From the NCBI RefSeq assembly GCF_016906535.1, contig NC_057370.1, forward strand, positions 3,162,001-3,226,000: a stretch of DNA of 64,000 bases, written 5' to 3'. Position 1 is the stretch's first letter; each line of letters begins with the position of its first letter. Below, one piece after another: positions 12,837 through 23,736 of this stretch. The stretch comes from Rhizoctonia solani (taxonomy: Eukaryota > Basidiomycota > Agaricomycetes > Cantharellales > Ceratobasidiaceae). The notes beneath the pieces were generated by a model. It saw only the letters and a list, made by a program, of their open reading frames with translations. It did not search any database and had not been told where the DNA came from. The translations under genes and the position numbers were made by a program.

Positions 12837-13933
12837 ATGAGGTGGGGCGAGATATGCTGTGGTGGAATAGCATTTTATTAATATGTTAGTTCTGCAGCTC
12901 CAAGCTCTCAGTGTCAAGCGTGCGAGGCTCTATCAAGGAGTTGTTGGCCGATGCCAACGGCGAGAAGAAGCGCAACTTTGTGAGACCATCGAGCTCCAGA
13001 TTGGTCTCAAGAACTACGACCCTCAGCGTGACAAGCGTTTCTCTGGAACTGTCAAGTGCGTGGTTACTGCTATTATTGATTGAAAAAAAAAATTAAATTC
13101 ACCAACCGGCCCTTTGCTTCAGGCTCCCCAACGTCCCTCGCCCTCGCATGTCCATCTGCATTCTTGCCGATGCTGCCGACATCGATCGCGCTAAGCAAAT
13201 TGAGCGTGGTTACTGCTATTATTGATTGAAAAAAAAAATTAAATTCACCAACCGGCCCTTTGCTTCAGGCTCCCCAACGTCCCTCGCCCTCGCATGTCCA
13301 TCTGCATTCTTGCCGATGCTGCCGACATCGATCGCGCTAAGCAAATTGAACTCGAATACATGTCTGTCGATGACTTGAAAAAGTAAGCGAAACTGGTTTT
13401 TTTCTACAGCAGGTTTATTCATGAATGCGTCGTTACTCAAGGCTCAACAAGAACAAGAAGCTTGTCAAGAAACTCGCTAAGAAGTACGATGCTTTCCTTG
13501 CTTCTGAAGCCCTCATCCGTCAGATCCCCGTCTGCTCGGCCCCGGTCTCTCCAAGGGTACGTTTTTCATATTATCCCCCTCTTGTACCCAATCCTAACTC
13601 CGAGTTACACACAGCTGGCAAGTTCCCTACCCCCATTTCCCACTCTGAGGACCTCAGCGACAAGCTCACTGAGGTTCGCAGCACCATCAAGTTCCAGCTC
13701 AAGAAGGTTCTGTGCCTTGGTGTCGCTGTCGGCCACGTGCAAATGACTGAGGATCAGGTCCTTGGAAACGTCATGCTTAGTGCGTTCAATTCCCCTCGAT
13801 TCGTGTTTTTGGTTTAATAACGGGTTTGTCCATAGGTATTAACTTCCTTGTCTCCCTCTTGAAGAAGAACTGGCAAAACGTCAAGTCTCTCCATGTCAAG
13901 ACTACGATGGGCAAGCCCGTCCGTCTGTTCTAA
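12837..13933 (+). CDS. RPL10A: 60S ribosomal protein uL1 (L10a)
   Basis: Component of the L1 stalk of the large ribosomal subunit, involved in release of E-site tRNA. Read from conserved blocks: [37 protein letters not shown], then [34 protein letters not shown], and a C-terminal exon ending MGKPVRLF before TAA at 13931. Proposed exons: ATGAG at 12837-12841 (tentative), 12898-13055, 13269-13382, 13442-13556, 13615-13779 and 13836-13933. Two conserved positions show one missing base: after KRNFV (about 12980) and after RQIP (about 13528). The second intron and third exon are duplicated in tandem (13058-13349). Splicing from donor 13056 to the second acceptor (13268) would skip the first copy and restore the normal order. 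This is either a real gene with sequence errors or a decayed copy. Family assignment is certain. Confidence 0.88.
13058..13349 (+). repeat. 146-bp perfect tandem duplication inside RPL10A
   Basis: Bases 13058-13203 are repeated exactly as 13204-13349, including a run of ten A. Each unit holds most of an intron, its acceptor and nearly all of the following exon. The absence of any mismatch means a very recent event or an assembly artefact. Confidence 0.92.
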
Positions 13934-14465
13934 TCACTTTTTTATGTTTCCACCTCCATATTTTGACGCTGCGCTCGTACGAATCGCATGGAGGGGTCTG
14001 GATTCGACAGGCACCATATAATGCATTATAAGCCTCGCACGCTTTCACCAACGCGCTACTCCTCTCAAGGGTAGTTGTGATTGGGAGCTGATGTATGGTT
14101 GCTCTTGTTCGGGTTTGGCCTTTCTTGGGATTTGGTGGTCATCTTCTTGCTTGCGTTGTGCGTTTCCATTTGTCTCCTTGGTCTATGGCGGTGAATATAT
14201 AATGTGATCTTGAAAATCCTTTTTTCGTGTATTGAAGGAAGGGCATCGAGTCTATATACAAGGCAAGATGTACGACATCAAGGTGGGACCACATGTATTT
14301 TTATCCACAAGTCATCCAAACTTGTATTCATACGACTTTATGTTTCAATCAAGATAGCATACAGCAGAGCCATCACCGATACCATAAACAAGAAAAAAGA
14401 TCCCAATAAAGCGCTGGCATAAATATCTTGAATACCCTGCCACAGGTAGCCATGCTTTCACATCT
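13934..14465. other. Convergent 3' flanks of RPL10A and the next gene
   Basis: T-rich then AT-rich sequence between two convergent stop codons. It should hold the 3' untranslated regions and polyadenylation signals of both genes. No further gene seen. Confidence 0.5.
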
Positions 14466-15646
14466 TTATGCGTGCGCGTGCTCCCAGCTTCCTTCTGACC
14501 CAGATTCCGAACCTTCCTTCTCAGAATCGGAGTCTGTTCGGGACAAGCGAAGGTGCAACTGTTGGCCAGCTGTCTCCCCAGAATGCGCGGAGAGCTCAGA
14601 CCAAGGGGAAGTAGGTCGCTCAGATCGAGCGACTTCCACAAAAGGCGATTGAGCACGTGCTTGCACATCTACGAATGCATCAGTCACGTTAGGCGGGGAC
14701 TGCGGGAGGACAAATGGCGAAAACGGTGCTGTGGCAGGAACGATAGGAGGGGATAGCATTGCCGGAGGGGAAAGCTGGTAGTCCTCAAACGGATCCGAAG
14801 AGGAATGGGCGTCGAAGGAAATCTCGGAAAGAGCGTGCATGTCCGAAAACGGGGAACGGGGAGAAGCGGGAGCCGGGCGAGGGGAAGTTGTCGGTGTACT
14901 ACGGGTAGCAGGAGGTGTAGGCATAATGGACTGCAAATGCGCAATTTGGGAGGTAGGGAATCCTATGTAAGTTTCCTCGTGTGTTACCGAATTCAGGTGC
15001 GTTCACTTACCGGGAGTTCCTCTTGCCTCACGGTTATCTCTGCTTGCTGCCGGGGTGCCGAGGATACCTGCTGTTTTACAAGTACGTCAATTCTGAGTCC
15101 AAGTTGAGTCTAAAATACCTCATGTGTCGATTACCGACCTTATCAAAGGTTGCCAAAGGGAATGTATCTCCAATTACAGCCATTTCCACATCCTGCAAGT
15201 AAACACGAGGTGTGAGCGAGCTGGCAACAGTGTGAATAGGTTGAGCTTACCGAACTATTTCGCTGGAATGGTGGGCCTCTGCGACGCAAAGATGCCGATG
15301 ACGAGACCTCTCGCATCTCGGTACCCGTAGACAGCCCGGCGTCACCGGCATCATGGCTTGCGCGGCGCTTCTCGCTGAACGAATCGACCGAAGTTGACTT
15401 CCCACGACGAGGCGAGGCAAGGTGAGGCTCTACAGGTTGACGATGTCGCTGGTTCCTCTGTTCATGTAGATCCTCCATAAACTCATGGAGCCTGTGAGAA
15501 AGATAGGGATCGTAGACGAACTGAAGCGTCATAAATTCAATGAACATCATTTATGATCGAAGTCCAATAGCCTTTACCTGCTTGAATGCGAACCCGGCCC
15601 CTACAGCGATGATAACTCCTCCGACTATAAGTGCTGGCGACGGCAT
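14466..15646 (-). CDS. Hypothetical single-TM, Ser/Pro-rich protein
   Basis: Family not recognised. Five exons splice in frame: 15578-15646, 15251-15520, 15139-15192, 15032-15070 and 14466-14975, giving about 313 aa. The protein starts MPSPALIVGGVIIAVGAGF, an N-terminal hydrophobic segment that looks like a membrane or signal anchor. A charged helical part (YLSHRLHEFMEDLHEQ) with basic and serine-rich stretches follows. The C-terminal half is rich in Ser and Pro with repeated SP motifs (possible proline-directed kinase sites) and ends in an acidic tail with SDSEKEGSESGSEGS. The last intron (56 nt, donor GTGAGG) is chosen because the stronger-looking alternative donor at 15010 breaks the frame. 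Likely a membrane-anchored protein with a disordered cytosolic tail; function unknown. Confidence 0.6.
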
Positions 15647-18287
15647 TGTGGGCAGCGAGTCGGTTGCCGAGAGCCACGAGAGATGTGGTTCGCTGAAGAA
15701 TAGCAATCCCGGTCACAGGCTCATTTACATATGTTAGGTCAGGTGACAACTGAGTGGGGCGTTTATGTGGCTGTGATGCGCCCGCCGGGATCGGCAGCTT
15801 TGGAACTCCCACCCCTGCGCTCACGATCGGCGCTCGGCGCAAGCAATATCCCGGAATTCCGAAGACCATGTAAAATATTGGTGCATGTACCGTTCACTTC
15901 TTGGTTATGTATATTGTTCTTTATCCTGTGGCGAATAAAAAGAAATCCCAGTGCTCAGGTTCAGTTAGAGGAGAACTCTCCATCTCTCATATGATTCCCG
16001 CATAGCCGAGTGATAAAATCGAACAGTGAAGCAAAGTTTACCTGTGGCCCATGTGCATGAAGCAGGAAATGTAGATAATCATTAGCTCGTGTGATTTATG
16101 TTATGGTCCATAGTAATGCGGCGAGCACCTATAAATCTCCTGTTATCCTATGCATAGATACGGCCAATGGTGCGATCGATAAACGTGACAAGCGAAGTCA
16201 GGAGAGAAGAAGCCAAGCTGGATTGAATAAAAGGCTTCTACAGGTAGCTCTCCTGGGTGATGACTTATGTATACACCTGGCACTTAGGGTCTCGTGAGCT
16301 ATATGCGATAGCAAGAAATTTGAGACCATGCAAGAATCCTTTTGAACGCTGGACAATACTCAAAGTTCACACCTTAGCCCCAACTTCTTCGCGAGATTGA
16401 GAAAAGACATATAATTTTGCATAATCAACGAAAAAAGCAGGGTATATATAGGCTGTGGTCTGCTGTGGTGTGAGAAGATCCTCAAAATGAATAACGACAT
16501 AAGAGACTGAGATGACTAGGTATTAGGTACCATGGCACTTACATATTTTATTGAGATATAATTATAAATAGATAATAGTCATATTTAACCTATACTACGG
16601 TCTGGTATTTTTGTATTATGTTATATATGCGACAAAACTCAAGGATGGTGGGCGGGTGCTGAAAATGTGAGGACAGATTGAATCCTCTCATTCAGTACGC
16701 CACCCGAAGCAGTGGTGTGGGATGGTGTCTGAACGAGTCACGTGACCGCGACCTCTCCCCTTGGTCGACTATCGCATGTAATGTCTCCGCACGCTGCGGC
16801 TCGCACGTGCACGAATTGACTTGAAATTTTGCCACCCCCCCCCCGTTCGTAAAAAATAGGGAAACTTTGAATGATCCCATCCAATTAGCCGAAATTGTTA
16901 CACCAGAGATCAGGTTTGTCATCTAGAGGCTGACCAACCCGCTGCAGGTATTCACCAAGCCAGGCACAACTCTTACTCACTTCCTCGGAGCGGTGATTAT
17001 GGAAATGATATAAGATGTTGCCAAGTTCTCCTACTGCCCTTCGTCATGGTATTCTGTTTGAATGAATGAATGAATGAATAATACGCATTCGCTCCTGAGC
17101 GCTCAGCAAAAGCCGTTTTAGCCGAGGATCTGACGTTCTTCTCGACTGGCCTAAGTTATCAACTACTACCCCATTTCATGGAAATCTAGGATTGTTGCTT
17201 CATTAAATGAAATACCGGAAGGCCCGCCTCACTCAGTGCGGTGGTTTTCGCGAGGTCATTCCTGTACGGCTGCTACTTATGCATATATATGTACAGGGGA
17301 GCTAATCGTGTCAAATTCCTCGACTGGATCCGAACTATTCTTGTATCTAAAGTAATATCATGAACTCTAACTAAATTAGTAAACTGATTGGCAAGAAGTC
17401 GCGCAAATCTATTATACCCCCGCTCTCTATTTGAATTCCGGGCCTTACTTTGACTTTCCTGTGTGGTATTTTCCGTGTGTCTTTACGGAAATGGGAATTT
17501 GAACTCGCGTAAAGCGCCGTTTGCAACTGTATCGCAATCCCGTGAGGCCGTTGACTTGGTGTTCAATTTGAGCACCTCTATCTTGGTTCAAGAGAGCTCC
17601 TGAAAGCAAAGGGAAGGAAAGAGACATGCGATGAAAGCCTGTGTGTGATATTAATAGGCAGTTTTTCTGACAAAAATCCAGTACTACTTTATGCAGGATT
17701 GTTTAGGGGTTCCAAGATCTGAACTTAGGTGCCCCTTATATTGAGGTTAACATGAGGTATACTCCTTACCGCGAATTCTGGGCAGGCCATGTGAGGAGTC
17801 AGACCGGAAGGATATGTCTTACTTATAGCTCAGGGCAACAACATTAGTGCAGCGTATGAATCTAGCGAATATCTATTTACCAGATGAAGAACTTGGGGGT
17901 CGTCGAGCTACGGAGTTACGGTGTACAACTCGGAACGGTAGGTAGTTTTTTTCACTATTTACTGTCTGGAGTAATTAAACGATAGCCAGCAGCTTCTTAA
18001 CAATAGGCTACTGTAAATGAAGCTTACGGGTCCGGGGTTTGGTGAATCAGACCTGGACTCGTATACAGAATGTGTGCTCGATAATTATACAACAGCTGAG
18101 AAAGGACGATAAAGCTACGAATATTTTACATTTCATTTTTTCTAGTACGGTAATAAGCTTGAAACCCAGTTGGGAGGGTAAATGCTTGGAACGGTACATG
18201 AAATGATAGCCGGGTGCCATGATCACGGATAACCCTACTCATATAACATGTGAAACTTGAGTTCCCAATCAAGCTTAGAGCGCCATA

Positions 18288-18791
18288 CCCGATGCCTTTC
18301 ACATTCTTAGTACGGAAACGAAAAGAGTATTGAGTCTATGACGGGTTAAGTCCGTAACTAATTTTCGGACTAGGGCAGAAACCAGAGGTAGATGCGAGCG
18401 TCCTAGCGGCGGTCTAGACTTTAATTAAGGTCGTTTTGAAAGAAGTGAAAGGAGCAACGAAGACCATAACTGAAAGGAAAGCTTGTGTTTACCGCTGCTG
18501 TTGCTGCGCCAACTTTCGGGACTGAGGAGAATCATAACCCTTCGCCCACAGAACTTCCTGCGCCTCGATGGTGCCCGATGCCTTTCATATTATTAGTACG
18601 GAAACGAAAAGAGAATTGAGTCTATGACAGGTTAAGTCCGTAACTAATTTTCGTATTAGGGCAGAAACCAGAGGTAGATGCGAGCGTCCTGGTGGCAGTC
18701 TAGACTTTAATTAAGGTCATTTGAATGAAGTGAAAGGAGCAGCGAAGAATCATAACCACTTCGTCCACAGAACTTTCTGCGCCTTGATGCT
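18288..18791. repeat. Tandem pair of diverged ~286-bp repeat units
   Basis: A block beginning CCGATGCCTTTCA at 18289 recurs at 18575 with about 90% identity through shared segments such as GGGCAGAAACCAGAGGTAGA. Both copies end in a related stretch (CACAGAACTTYCTGCGCC). The second copy lacks roughly 65-70 bp from the middle of the first. Non-coding; possibly part of a decayed element. Confidence 0.75.
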
Positions 18792-19523
18792 GTTGATATT
18801 AACGAGTGAAAACCCTTCCCCAAAGTAGGAGTATGGCGTGCACTAGCATGTCTTGGTTTCTGATTTGCCAATGCGGTCCGGTCTCAAAGTATTTTACCTA
18901 TGATACTTGCTGTACATACTTGTTACCGGCGTCCTGCCCTCATGATCAGGTGAGCGAAATCAGTTGTGTGAGAGGCAAAAGTCCAACTTATGAGTTCAGG
19001 ATGCCAATACATAAAACCTGCAAGCCCAACGCTTTCACAGAACATTATCCTCACTTTATCCCAATGCCTAGTGTATCAGACATATGTACATTGATTACGT
19101 CGACCAAGGGCACTTCACGGTTCTTTGCTGAAGTCGGCACCTATGCCCATAGCCTTTTGGCGATGCCTATGTACAACCAGGTCGGGTTAGTCAACCAACT
19201 CTATTCACTCAAGAGTGCGACTGACCCACTGGCGCTATACTTCAGACACAGACAGTCAGTACTATTGATATCATCCGCCCTAGTACTTGTTTGGGGCATT
19301 CTGCGGATTTTCAGCGCCTATTATCCTGTGAATAACCAAAGTAAAGTAGTAGTAGAGATACCTAGAGTTTGTAATACACTTACGGAGGGTTTCTAACTTT
19401 CATTGACTTGTACTTGCAGTATCGTGGCTACCAGCAATCCAGGGGTCGGGCATGGTCCATAGTCCAAAAGGACCCGATGAGAATGGCTTGCGCCCTACAG
19501 TACGTGGGACTTCTCTACGGGAG

Positions 19524-19710
19524 GCCCGAAAACTCTGGAGCGCTCTGGAGTGCTCCAGTTTTGGGAACCTCCTCGTTAGGATCCAACGGGTCCGGATTGC
19601 TCGGCGAGCACTTGGGAGCACTCCACGAGTACTTCCGAACGTCATACCAGACGCTCCGGAGTGCTCGCCGACAACAGCGAGTCCTGGAGTGCTCCCGAGA
19701 TTTTCGGGGC
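19524..19710. mobile_element. MITE-like GC-rich inverted-repeat element
   Basis: Imperfect terminal inverted repeats of about 29 bp (left from 19524, right ending at 19710) share a GCCC.GAAAA..CTC..GGAGC.CTC pattern. Inside is a perfect 11-bp inverted pair, TCGGCGAGCAC near 19601 and its complement near 19661. The motif GGAGTGCTC or its complement occurs four times. The element is GC-rich against AT-rich flanks, has no ORF of note and could form a strong hairpin. Target-site duplications could not be confirmed. Confidence 0.5.
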
Positions 19711-20613
19711 GCCGTAGAGCTCACCAGGGTTTAAATCGTTCAGCAAATATGGATAGTTAAGCTACATGACCGTACTCCAAAGCAAGCTTGAGTAGTATTT
19801 TTTGCCTTTTGTTCAGGTTCACTTCGAGGAGAGGATAGTTGAGAATATATCTAATGTTATGTATAGTAGGGTTATGAACAGGTCCAAGGGACGGGTCTTC
19901 ATTCTACAATCAAGCTTGAATATACCCATGTGATGCATAGGATTTGAGGGCGACTCCAGTTCTTCAGGCTTTTGTAACAGCAGAAATTGGGGAAATAGTT
20001 TAGGTAGAGTGTGGAACTGGGCCGAAAGGAGTAGATTGATTGGTGACCTGTAATTTATATGTTTCTCAGAACTGCCACGTTTTCCAAACGCATAGCTTCT
20101 AACGACACATACATAAATCAATACGCGAGACGCAGACTTCAGCTGCGGGAGATTGTGAAGGCCCGGATTCGCGGGAATTTAGTCATACTTCAATGTAGTT
20201 TGAGTAAATCGGAGATTCTAGACACATCATCGAGCCACACGAACCAAAGACCAAGTCAGAATTTCCGAATTTGAAGTCGGAACGTTGAATATTGGACTAC
20301 AGAAGAAAAACTGGCCACGATCCGCCAATGTTGAGTCATTGCGTGTTTGACATCTATCATGAATATATCTCCCATTTAGACATCCCTCAATCGTGTTCGG
20401 GCATCTATGACCTTGATTACGAATTCTAATCAAACCTCTTTGACGCTTTCCGCGCGCATAACCATTCACATTTCAGGCATCGTAATTCATACTGACTACA
20501 CGCGGCTGTGATACCTAACGTTGAAGCGCTGGAAGCTAACGCGGACCTTATAAAACTAGAGTTGTAGCGAGTAAATCCCCATCTTCTCAAAGCACTGAAA
20601 CCGGCTTACATTA

Positions 20614-22026
20614 ATGGCGTCTACAATCCCTACTGTCGCGAAAGCCTGGAGATACCCTCCAACCGACTCATCTTTATGGGACAGCTATCATAGCCTTGAG
20701 CTTCGCGATATTGAAGTTCCTCTACCTGGCCAAGGCGAAATTCTAGTTAAGATTCATGCAGTTTCGCTGAACCGTCAGTGAGTATCATGTTTCGATTGAT
20801 ATAATCAATGCGACAACTAACCGATCCTATAGGGTAATTAGCTTGAGCACTTTTCGTCTTGACATGTGAGCCGGCTAACGTGTATCTAGGATATATGGGC
20901 CAGTCAAGGGCATAGCATTGGAGGACCTCTTACGATGGGACCTGATGGCAAAGGTCTCATCCCGACCTCGGACGGGGCTGGAGAAGTAGTTGCAGTCGGA
21001 GAAGGCGTTAACAAATGGGTTGTTGGAGACCGGGTTCGTTCACTCTTCAACGAACTCTGGGCCACTGGACAGATGCAGGTTAGTTGAGCACGCTATCCTT
21101 TTAGAATTTGAGCTTATTGGGCGCTCTGAAAGAGAGAGTACTGGCGCGCACTGCCAGGATCCGGCACGCAGGGTTGTTTGACTCAGTATCGGTAAGCGAT
21201 CTGGCTTCTGTCAACAAGGCAAGTCTATTGAGCTTAATTGATGCAGAATATTCCCAGCCGACTTTGTGCTACGCGTGCCCGAGCATCTTTCCTTTGAGGA
21301 AGCAGCTACAATCCCATGTGCAGGAATAACAGCTTTCAATGCGTTGTTCGAGTCCGCTAATACCACGCAAGACTCTACTGTACTTGTTCTGGGCAGTGGA
21401 GGTGTTTCAGTGTACGCTGCCCAATTTGCCAAAGCTGTAGGTGCAAAAGTGATTGCCACTACCTCGTCGAAGGACAAGATACAAAAGTATAAAGATCTCG
21501 GTGTTGATCATGTGATCAACTATCGAGACACACCCGGCTGGGCGCAGGAGGTTAAAAGACTAACTGGTGGGAAAGGTGTCGATCAGGTTCTTGAGATTGG
21601 TAAGTAAATAAAATCCATATCAAATGTAAACCTCACGCCCACATCTTAATAGGAGGTAAGGGGACGCTCATGGAGGCGATTAAGTCCATCAAGTGGAAGG
21701 GTACGGTCCATATTATTAATGGACCCCACGAGGCTCCTGAATATTCCATGCTCGAGCTTGCCTTTGCTATTATTGGATCTGAAGCCAGGGTAAGCATCAT
21801 GTCAGTTTTGATTCACCAAGTAATGCTTAGTTCCATCCGTGCCCAGCTAAATGGTATCGCGACGGGTGGAAAAGACATTGCGGAGCGACTTGATTCCTTC
21901 ATCTCGAGACACAAGATCAAGCCCCTTGTTGATCCTAGAATTTTCGAATGGACAGAAGCGAAAGACGCCTTTCAGTATCTTGACAAAGGGTCTCACTTTG
22001 GAAAAGTGGTGATCAAGGTTGATTGA
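20614..22026 (+). CDS. MDR-family NAD(P)-dependent dehydrogenase/reductase
   Basis: Medium-chain dehydrogenase/reductase resembling the fungal zinc-type alcohol dehydrogenase-like/quinone reductase subgroup; probably a cytosolic NAD(P)H-dependent oxidoreductase of unknown substrate. Exon 1 (20614-20777) encodes the N-terminal GroES-like strand ending KIHAVSLNR. Exon 2 (about 20890-21078) has SDGAGEVVAVGEGV and GDRV. A short exon ends at 21191 (QGCLTQY). Exon 21247-21599 has FPADFVLRVPEHLSFEEAAT, the Rossmann motif VLGSGGVSVYAAQ and GVDHVINYRD. Exon 21653-22026 ends FGKVVIKVD. Boundaries between 20777 and 21160 are uncertain: the best donors and acceptors do not all keep frame, so either a small exon was missed or the sequence has an indel. 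Catalytic zinc ligands are not evident, as in related members. Confidence 0.8.
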
Positions 22027-23736
22027 AAGTTGTGTTTACGCATATAGAATGTAGAACGTGTTCTGTCAGTTCCCCTATCCCCTCTCGACGCTACCGGCGG
22101 AGCCCCCTGAATCTATGTCTTCTTGAAGATGGTTTCTAATTAGAAGTCTTGGAGCCTGTGTAGTTTAGCCCAACGCGACAAAATGCATGAGTACAAATGG
22201 GTTATTTCGTTGGTGGTCAATATTAGCCAGCGCCATGAAAACACGAAGACTAAACAGCCAGCTTGAAATCGCAGGTAATCGTATGTCTTACTGCTGACCG
22301 TCCCTCTTGAGGCGTTCAGAGTTTCCCGCGTACCAACGTGAAAAAACGAATGAATAGTAGATCTCAGGCAACAAGTGCCTGAGAAACTCCCACAAAAGCC
22401 AGTCTTATTCTACTAGCCGTTTGAATGAGTTTAGGAATGACAGTCGGAACATTATGACTTCGAAGAGATTTGGTCGGGAATAAATTAGCGACGCATGTTG
22501 GTTCATCTAGATCTAGCGGAATACTACTTCATTACAAGACAGGCTATTGTTGTATCCTACATTCTCTTCCTTTACAAATATTCTCGGTAGTCGATCGAAT
22601 TGGTAAGCTGTAAGATGGCTTCATTGATTAGGAACCATGTAGGCTCGTGTCGGGCATCATTTATACCATTGTGACTGACATGTCGAGTGGATCAGCTTCT
22701 TGACTAGTGGAGAACGTAACATAACCGAAATTGGCCGATGGGCGACGAATGAGACGCGTAGGTCTATACCTGATATACACGAGTTTCATAGTCCCAAATT
22801 CTCGACCCAAATCGATTGATCTAATGTGACGTAATGGCCAAGTTGCTCACCCTTGAGGGATTATGACCTGACAATACGCGTTGTCGGCTTTGAACTCGAC
22901 GTGAACTCGCACAACGTTCTAAAGATCATACTTGGATATTCAAGAGGGCTAGAACTGACATTCAAGGGATATATGCGTGCAATAGCAGTACATAAGTGAT
23001 AATAAATAGAGCAGGCGGCGCTTGCTATCATTCAAAAGCTCACTTTCTGCTACGTTCAGCCTTCAAGTCTCGTGTTAAATGGACACCAGAGGAATCCAAC
23101 GTCACGTGAATAATGCTCCATTGAAGTTCAGACTCTATAAATTCCATGGAAACCGTGGGACGGAGGTATCATGGAGCCGGAATTTGACCGGTGTGAACCA
23201 CTGTATCTATTTCTGACTCTAGCCCATAATGGGTTTTGATGATCAGTTCCCGACGATAGAAGGGTCTCCTGCTTGGATGTGAGTAAAAGGAGATATGCCG
23301 TGAATTTCTACAACTATAAAATGATAGCAATAAGGTAAAAATATTGTGTTCTTTTTTAGTCATTCTGCATACATCAGTAGCGGTCCCGAGCGTAGATAAG
23401 ATGGTGGTGTACTTCCAGGCGTCTTGAGAATATAGGAATATTTGAGGGACGAGTAAACGATATTTGTTATTAGGAGACTCGGTTGAGGAAGTGCGAGTTA
23501 CTGTAAGAGTGAGGTGGTGAACCCAAAGTTAAATGGAGTCCATTCTCTTTTGCCTTGAGCCAACAAAGGGTGCAGACACTGAGATTCATGTGTAAGCGAA
23601 TAAGCGAAAAGGCCTAGGATTTGAGGGTTGCGATCGCCGTGGAAGTGGGGCCATAAGCTAAGCGCCCAAGTGGCTGTGGCGAAAAGAAGGCCTTGGTTGC
23701 TCTTTCGCGGCGTAAGCAGACTCCTCACCAACCACG
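22027..23736. other. Intergenic region
   Basis: 1.7 kb of AT-rich sequence with no recognisable coding path. The last 250 bp should hold the chitin synthase promoter. A GTCACGTGAA site lies near 23101. Confidence 0.55.

Larger units (their letters stand above)
15647..20613. other. 5-kb gene-poor region with repeats
   Basis: AT-rich, with short ORFs only. It contains a (GAAT)n run at about 17059-17080, a near-duplicate pair at 18288-18791 and a GC-rich inverted-repeat element at 19524-19710. A 196-codon plus ORF at 18806-19396 (GTG-initiated in its longest form) has a hydrophobic stretch near its end but no recognisable domain; it is not called as a gene. No transposase or reverse-transcriptase motif was seen. 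Confidence 0.5.

Noticed and set aside
15010..15011. Strong donor GTAAGT as the end of exon 4 of the TM protein
   Set aside because: With the available acceptors it gives either a frame error or a 35-nt intron; the upstream GTGAGG donor gives a normal 56-nt intron in frame.
18806..19396. 196-codon plus ORF in gene-poor DNA with a hydrophobic stretch
   Set aside because: Begins with a non-ATG codon in its long form, has no domain and lies in repeat-rich AT DNA; probably chance.
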